A stretch of 64,000 nt of DNA from the NCBI GenBank assembly GCA_965652025.1, contig CBFGTM010000010.1:17583-81582 (forward strand), given 5' to 3'. Under the pieces are notes generated by a model, which did no database searches, was not told the origin of the DNA, and saw nothing but the letters and a program-made list of their open reading frames with translations. Both the position numbers and the translations under genes were made by a program. This stretch comes from CAVVWJ01 sp965652025. Lineage in GTDB: Bacteria > Gemmatimonadota > Gemmatimonadetes > Gemmatimonadales > GWC2-71-9. Shown here one piece after another: positions 60,077-64,000 of this stretch; positions within the stretch are counted from its first letter, which is position 1, and the number at the start of each line of letters is the position of its first letter.

Positions 60077-60738
60077 GGTGGAGCAGGGTGAGTGGTGAGG
60101 GGCGAGAGAGTAGCCTGGAGCCAGCTCACCGGAATCTTGAACGCCTCAGCCGCGAGATAGCGCAGCTCCAGGACCGGGTTGTCGGAGATGGGGCTGCTTT
60201 CCGTGGGAGAGGTGTAGGCCTCCAGGGCGGTGCGCCGGGCCTCCAGCCGCAGTCGGAACATATGGAACGGGTCACTCACCAGAATGACGCGCTGGAGCCG
60301 CGCTCCCGCGAGCCAGTCTGCCACCGCGGTCATGGACGCCTGGGTCGAGCGACCCTGGGGCTGCTCGATCACGGCATCGGCGGGCACCTTGCGGGCAATC
60401 AGGTAGTGTCGGGCGACGGTGGCCTCACTGGTGGTATCACCCCGTCCAACTCCTCCCGTGACCACGATTCGCGGGGCCAGTCCTTCGCGGTACAGCTGCA
60501 GTGCATGGTCCAACCTGGCCCGGAGCACCGGGGAAGGGCGGCCGTTGTACTGGGCGGCCCCGAGCACCACGATGGCGTCGGCTGGAAACCGCTGGTCCTG
60601 CTGACTCACCACCAGCACCATCAGGAGCGCCACGGTGTAGATGAGAGCAGCGGCGAGAACGACCAATCCCGCGACCCGACGGAACGATGGAGCGATGGGA
60701 CGTTCCCTCGTTCCCTCGTTCCGCCGCTCCGGCTTCAC
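60073..60738 (-). CDS. YdcF family protein, inner-membrane anchored
   Basis: 221 residues with one N-terminal membrane helix (VAGLVVLAAALIYTVALLMVLVV) and a DUF218/YdcF domain (ADAIVVLGAAQYNGRPSPVL; RIVVTGGVGRGD; VILVSDPFHMFRLRLEARR). The family includes SanA, ElyC and related envelope proteins. GTG start overlapping the beta-CASP gene stop. Residues about 5-19 (ERRNEGTRERPIAPSFRR, abbreviated) are encoded by an octad repeat. Confidence 0.85.
   Translation of the reverse strand: MKPERRNEGTRERPIAPSFRRVAGLVVLAAALIYTVALLMVLVVSQQDQRFPADAIVVLGAAQYNGRPSPVLRARLDHALQLYREGLAPRIVVTGGVGRGDTTSEATVARHYLIARKVPADAVIEQPQGRSTQASMTAVADWLAGARLQRVILVSDPFHMFRLRLEARRTALEAYTSPTESSPISDNPVLELRYLAAEAFKIPVSWLQATLSPLTTHPAPP
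60681..60722. repeat. intragenic octad hairpin (GGAACGAG type) in the YdcF gene
   Basis: GGAACGATGGAGCGATGGGAC (60681-60701, 21 bases, here split as GGAACGATGG AGCGATGGGAC) is followed directly by its near reverse complement at 60702-60722 (17 of 21 positions). The unit GGAACGAG is stop-free in all frames. Confidence 0.75.
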
Positions 60739-62126
60739 AGATCGAAGCTCTCCCCGGGTCCCGGGATCTTCACCTCCTTGATGCCCTCCTCGCGCAGGAT
60801 TCCGGCCATCGCGTCCAGGGCGGGCGGCTCGCCGTGCACCACAAAGGCCCGGCGGATGGGTCCCCCGAGATGGCGGATCCACGCCCGCAGTTCCTCCCGG
60901 TCGGCGTGGGCCGAGTAGCCGGTGATCGACTCGACCTCCGCGCGACGCTCATAGTCTCGGCCCAGGATCCGCACTTTTTCCTGGCCGCTTTGAATGCGGC
61001 GCCCCAGGGTGTGCTCCGCTTGGAAGCCGACGAACAGAATCAGGTTGCGGTGATCCCCGATGCCGTGGGCCAGATGGTGGAGGATGCGGCCGGATTCGGC
61101 CATGCCGGAAGCCGCCATGATAACCGCGGGGCCATGGTTGGAATTCAGCGCCTTGGAGTCGGGCACATCCCGGACATAGCGAAGCAGGGGAAAGTCGAAC
61201 AGCTCATTGGTGACCTCGATCAACCGCTCCCGCCGGTCAAACACCTCGGGATGCATCCGAAATACGGTGGTGATGTCGACCGCGAGCGGGCTGTCCAGGT
61301 AGATCGGGATCTCGGGGATCTGTCCCTCCCGGTACAGCCGGTGGAAGCTGTAGATCAGCTCCTGGGCCCGGCCGACGGCAAAGGCCGGGATCAAGAGCTT
61401 TCCCCCGCGGGCGGCGACCTTTCGTACCGCTTCGGCGAGCCGAGCCTCGGCCTGGTTGAATGACTCGTGCTTGCGGTCGGCGTAGGTGGCCTCGACTACA
61501 AGGGTGTCGACCGGGCCGGTCGGCGGCTCCGGGTCTCGGACGATCGGGAGACCGCTGCGCCCGATGTCTCCGGAGAAGACCAGGCGGTGATTGCCGCCCT
61601 CGCTGATCCGGAGGTCCACGGCTGCAGATCCCAGAATGTGTCCGGCCTCCAGGAATTCCAGCGCCAGATGCTTGCGGAGATAAAAAACCCGCCGGTAGGG
61701 CACCCCGACCATCAGATCCTGGACCGCAATGGCGTCGCGGAGAGAATAGAGCGGCTCGCTGGCCGCCCCGTCCACGTGGTGGCGCTGGAGGAACTCGTGG
61801 TCCTTCTCCTGGATGTTGGCCGCGTCGGCCAGCATCACGGCACTCAGGTCCCGGGTTGCGGGGGTGGCGTACACCGGGCCGTGAAAGCCTTCCCGAACCA
61901 GCAGGGGCAACCGGCCGCTGTGATCGATGTGGGCATGGCTCAGCACCACGCCGTCGATCCGGCGGGCATCGAACGGCAGCTGAGCGTTGAGGGTGTGGGC
62001 TTCCGACCGACGACCCTGGAAGAGCCCGGCATCGAGCAGGATCCGGGCGCCGGCAGCTTCGAGCAGATGCATGGAGCCGGTGACCTGGCCCGCCGCGCCC
62101 CAGAACGTCAGGCGTACGCCGGTCAT
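60735..62126 (-). CDS. beta-CASP metallo-beta-lactamase nuclease (RNA specificity domain)
   Basis: 463 residues of the CPSF-73/YSH1-like group. Motif 2 is HAHIDHSGRLP, with later ligands in EFLEAGHILGSAA, FSGDIGRSGLP and the C-terminal SAHADREEL and FVVHGEP. Between them the beta-CASP region includes VIMAASGMAESGRILHH. Likely an RNA-processing nuclease in the cytoplasm. Normal length; all metal ligands present. Confidence 0.92.
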   Translation of the reverse strand: MTGVRLTFWGAAGQVTGSMHLLEAAGARILLDAGLFQGRRSEAHTLNAQLPFDARRIDGVVLSHAHIDHSGRLPLLVREGFHGPVYATPATRDLSAVMLADAANIQEKDHEFLQRHHVDGAASEPLYSLRDAIAVQDLMVGVPYRRVFYLRKHLALEFLEAGHILGSAAVDLRISEGGNHRLVFSGDIGRSGLPIVRDPEPPTGPVDTLVVEATYADRKHESFNQAEARLAEAVRKVAARGGKLLIPAFAVGRAQELIYSFHRLYREGQIPEIPIYLDSPLAVDITTVFRMHPEVFDRRERLIEVTNELFDFPLLRYVRDVPDSKALNSNHGPAVIMAASGMAESGRILHHLAHGIGDHRNLILFVGFQAEHTLGRRIQSGQEKVRILGRDYERRAEVESITGYSAHADREELRAWIRHLGGPIRRAFVVHGEPPALDAMAGILREEGIKEVKIPGPGESFDL

Positions 62127-62143
62127 GCGACCGCCCCAGAGAA

Positions 62144-62218
62144 GTGAAGAGTGAAGAGTGAAGCATGAACGGGAATGGGGAGGCGGGGCCTCTTCACTGT
62201 TAACGCTTCACTCTTCAC
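62144..62218. repeat. intergenic heptad inverted repeat (GTGAAGA type)
   Basis: Left arm 62144-62170 (GTGAAGA GTGAAGA GTGAAGC) and right arm 62192-62218 (CTTCACT GTTAACG CTTCACTCTTCAC). The first 13 bases pair perfectly and the rest partly. It fills the gap between upp and the beta-CASP gene. The unit contains TGA. Confidence 0.8.
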
Positions 62219-62228
62219 GTTGTTCTCC

Positions 62229-62873
62229 TCACCGGGTCCCAAACAATCGATCACCCGCATCGCCCAGCCCCGGCAGGATGTAGCCTACCGGATTGAGCTC
62301 GCGGTCGAGCGACGCGGCGAAGATGGGGACGTCGGGGTGGGCTTCCAGCATGCGCTTTATCCCCTCCGGCGCGGCCACCAGGCTGAGGAACCGAATCCGC
62401 TTGGCCCCGGCCTTCTTCAAGGCGCTCACCGCGGCCACGGCCGAGCCGCCGGTGGCGAGCATGGGATCGAGCACGAAGAAGTCCCGCTCGTCCCGGTCGG
62501 AGGGAATCTTGAAGTAGTAGTCCACCGGCTGCAGAGTGTCGTGATCGCGGTAGAGGCCGATGTGGCCCACCCGGGCAGAGGGAATGAGCTGGGTGATGCC
62601 GTCCACCATCCCGAGCCCGGCTCGGAGGATGGGGACCAGGGTCAGCTTCTTGCCGGACACCTGACGCCCGGTGGTGCGCTCCAGCGGGGTCTCGATCTCG
62701 AGCGGGGCGGTGGTCAGGTCCTTGGTCACCTCGTAGGCCATCAGGGTAGCGATCTCGCTGACCAGCTGCTTGAAGTCGCGGGTGCTGGTGTGCTTGTCGC
62801 GAAGAATGGTGAGCTTGTGCTGGATGAGGGGGTGAGACAGAACGGTGAGGTTCGGGAACGAGGGCGGCGGCAT
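62229..62873 (-). CDS. upp: uracil phosphoribosyltransferase
   Basis: 214-residue pyrimidine salvage enzyme making UMP from uracil and PRPP. N-terminal LSHPLIQHKLTILRDKHTST, the PRPP loop LDPMLATGGSAVAAVSALKK and the C-terminal GYILPGLGDAGDRLFGTR are all family signatures. It is monocistronic, divergent from corA with 124 bp between. Confidence 0.96.
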   Translation of the reverse strand: MPPPSFPNLTVLSHPLIQHKLTILRDKHTSTRDFKQLVSEIATLMAYEVTKDLTTAPLEIETPLERTTGRQVSGKKLTLVPILRAGLGMVDGITQLIPSARVGHIGLYRDHDTLQPVDYYFKIPSDRDERDFFVLDPMLATGGSAVAAVSALKKAGAKRIRFLSLVAAPEGIKRMLEAHPDVPIFAASLDRELNPVGYILPGLGDAGDRLFGTR

Positions 62874-62997
62874 GGCGGGGAAATATGACAGCGGCTCTGC
62901 CCCCTGTCACCCTGACCGCAGGGTAGCGGCTCCGGTCTCGCGCGGGGGCCGGCCGAATCCGATATTAACCCGACCCGAGTCGTAAGGAGCGTGTGCG

Positions 62998-63972
62998 ATG
63001 GGCACCATGCGGCTAGTAGTTGAAGCCTGTAGCGGAGCTGCGCCTGCCGAGGTCAGCGTAGACCGGCTCCGAGAGCTGCTTCCGGATCGGACCAGGCAGC
63101 TCTGGCTCGACATTACGGACCCGGGGGAGGCAGAGGTTACCCTCCTGCGTGAGACGTTCGGCTTCCACGAGCTGGCCCTGGAAGACGTGACCCGGGCCCA
63201 CGAGCGTCCCCGCTGCGACATCTACGGCAACTACTACTTCATCGTGGTCTACGGGGCGGAGCATTCGGGGGATACGTTCATCCCCCGGGAGCTGAACCTG
63301 TTCTGGGGCGAGAACTACCTGGTGACCATCCATCGGGGGTCCGCCGCGGTGCTGGGCTTGCTGGACGAGTCCCGCCGCCGCTGGGAGCGGAACGAGCAGC
63401 GCCAGACCCAGGGCGTGTCCTGCCTGGCCTATACCTTCTTCGAGTCTCTGGTGGACGGCTACTTCGTCGTCCAGGACCGGATCGCGGAGCGGGTTACCGG
63501 GATTGAAGAGTCCATCTTCCTCGGGGAAGAAGGAGCCGCCGCCGACCTCTTCCGGCTGCGGAAGGAATTGCTGCGGGTGCCGCCGCTGCTGGCCCCCACC
63601 AGTCACGTCTTGGCCGAGGTCCTCCGGCGCGAACGGCTGATTCCGGAGCAGCTCCGGCCCTACTTTGCCGACGTGCAGGACCACGCGGTCCACGTCCTGG
63701 CCGAGCTGGACAGCCAACGCGATCTTCTGGGGGCTGCGCTGGATACCCAGGTGTTCTACGCCTTCAACCGGCTGGGGAAGATCATGCAGCGGCTGACGGC
63801 GATCACGCTGATCATTCTGGTGCCCAACTTCGTAGCCAGCATCTATGGCATGAACTTCGACCGGATGTATCCGCCGAGAGACTGGGACTACGGCTTTGTG
63901 GTGGTGCTGGCGTTCCTGCTGGTGATGATTGTCTGGGGCTTTATTCACTCCCGTCTGTTGCGGTGGCTATGA
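62998..63972 (+). CDS. corA: CorA family magnesium/cobalt transporter
   Basis: 324 residues. A large cytoplasmic N-terminal domain is followed by a long helix and two C-terminal membrane helices (LTAITLIILVPNFVASIYG; VVVLAFLLVMIVWGFIHS) with the selectivity motif GMNF between them (YGMNFDRMYPP). The funnel-type channel imports Mg2+. The ATG at 62998 is used; the following ATG two codons later is also possible. Last gene in the window. Confidence 0.95.
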   Translation: MGTMRLVVEACSGAAPAEVSVDRLRELLPDRTRQLWLDITDPGEAEVTLLRETFGFHELALEDVTRAHERPRCDIYGNYYFIVVYGAEHSGDTFIPRELNLFWGENYLVTIHRGSAAVLGLLDESRRRWERNEQRQTQGVSCLAYTFFESLVDGYFVVQDRIAERVTGIEESIFLGEEGAAADLFRLRKELLRVPPLLAPTSHVLAEVLRRERLIPEQLRPYFADVQDHAVHVLAELDSQRDLLGAALDTQVFYAFNRLGKIMQRLTAITLIILVPNFVASIYGMNFDRMYPPRDWDYGFVVVLAFLLVMIVWGFIHSRLLRWL

Positions 63973-64000
63973 TATATTACCCGCCCCAACGGCCAGGTAG

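Noticed and set aside
63973..64000. A further feature after corA
   Set aside because: Only 28 bases remain; nothing can be supported.

Overview
This window is a gene-dense, GC-rich bacterial chromosome segment that contains the replication-origin neighbourhood: dnaN and dnaA on the minus strand, divergent from rpmH-rnpA-yidD-yidC-mnmE, with mnmG running off the left edge. No rRNA, tRNA, CRISPR array, insertion sequence or prophage was seen; the only RNA gene is the RNase P RNA (rnpB). Several features fit Gemmatimonadota: a GWxTD lipoprotein, a Ser/Thr kinase with a TolB-like/TPR output region, a patatin-barrel protein, a DUF6494 protein and many secreted TPR/SPOR proteins in a diderm setting. 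That assignment is inference from gene content, not a database match.

Region 1 (1-8600, minus) is a tightly overlapping SUF operon, sufR-sufB-sufC-sufD-sufS-sufU, continuing into a bacilliredoxin-like gene, a small conserved gene and mnmG. It is driven by a near-consensus promoter just in front of sufR. Region 2 (8800-28860) holds a deformylase, a patatin-type outer-membrane protein, a 7Fe ferredoxin, a thioesterase/hydrolase fusion, RNase D, a MIP18/SufT-like protein, a GWxTD-polA-matrixin-serine hydrolase operon, a kinase-pyrE operon and a run of small enzymes, including a HIT-like protein, GNAT, YfiT/DinB, DUF486 and a P1 peptidase. Region 3 (28860-35850) has an AraC-type regulator, a 1036-residue kinase, rnpB, two tandem paralogous exported proteins and a YtxH-like protein.

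Region 4 (35860-42721) is the origin region: dnaN, dnaA, a putative oriC with tandem DnaA-box-like 9-mers, then the L34/RNase P protein/YidD/YidC/MnmE operon. Region 5 (42735-51140) carries a DUF2268 peptidase, rhomboid, ddl, a CBS-domain cystathionine beta-synthase, a TonB-domain lipoprotein, mutS and an aldo/keto reductase. Region 6 (51300-58430) is a two-component system of the NtrY/NtrC type encoded with a solute-binding-like protein and a SPOR protein; next to it lies a TPR lipoprotein gene preceded by a sigma-54 -24/-12 promoter and two palindromic activator-like sites. Region 7 (58429-63972) has holA, a NUDIX hydrolase, a YdcF protein, a beta-CASP nuclease, upp and corA.

The most unusual signal is a set of short tandem-and-inverted repeat elements with 7- or 8-bp units. 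Units that contain a stop codon (GTGAAGA, GCGGGTAG) lie between genes. Units that are stop-free in all six frames (GCGGGGAA, GGAACGAG) lie inside coding sequence of YidC, MutS and YdcF, where they encode the same small set of low-complexity peptides.
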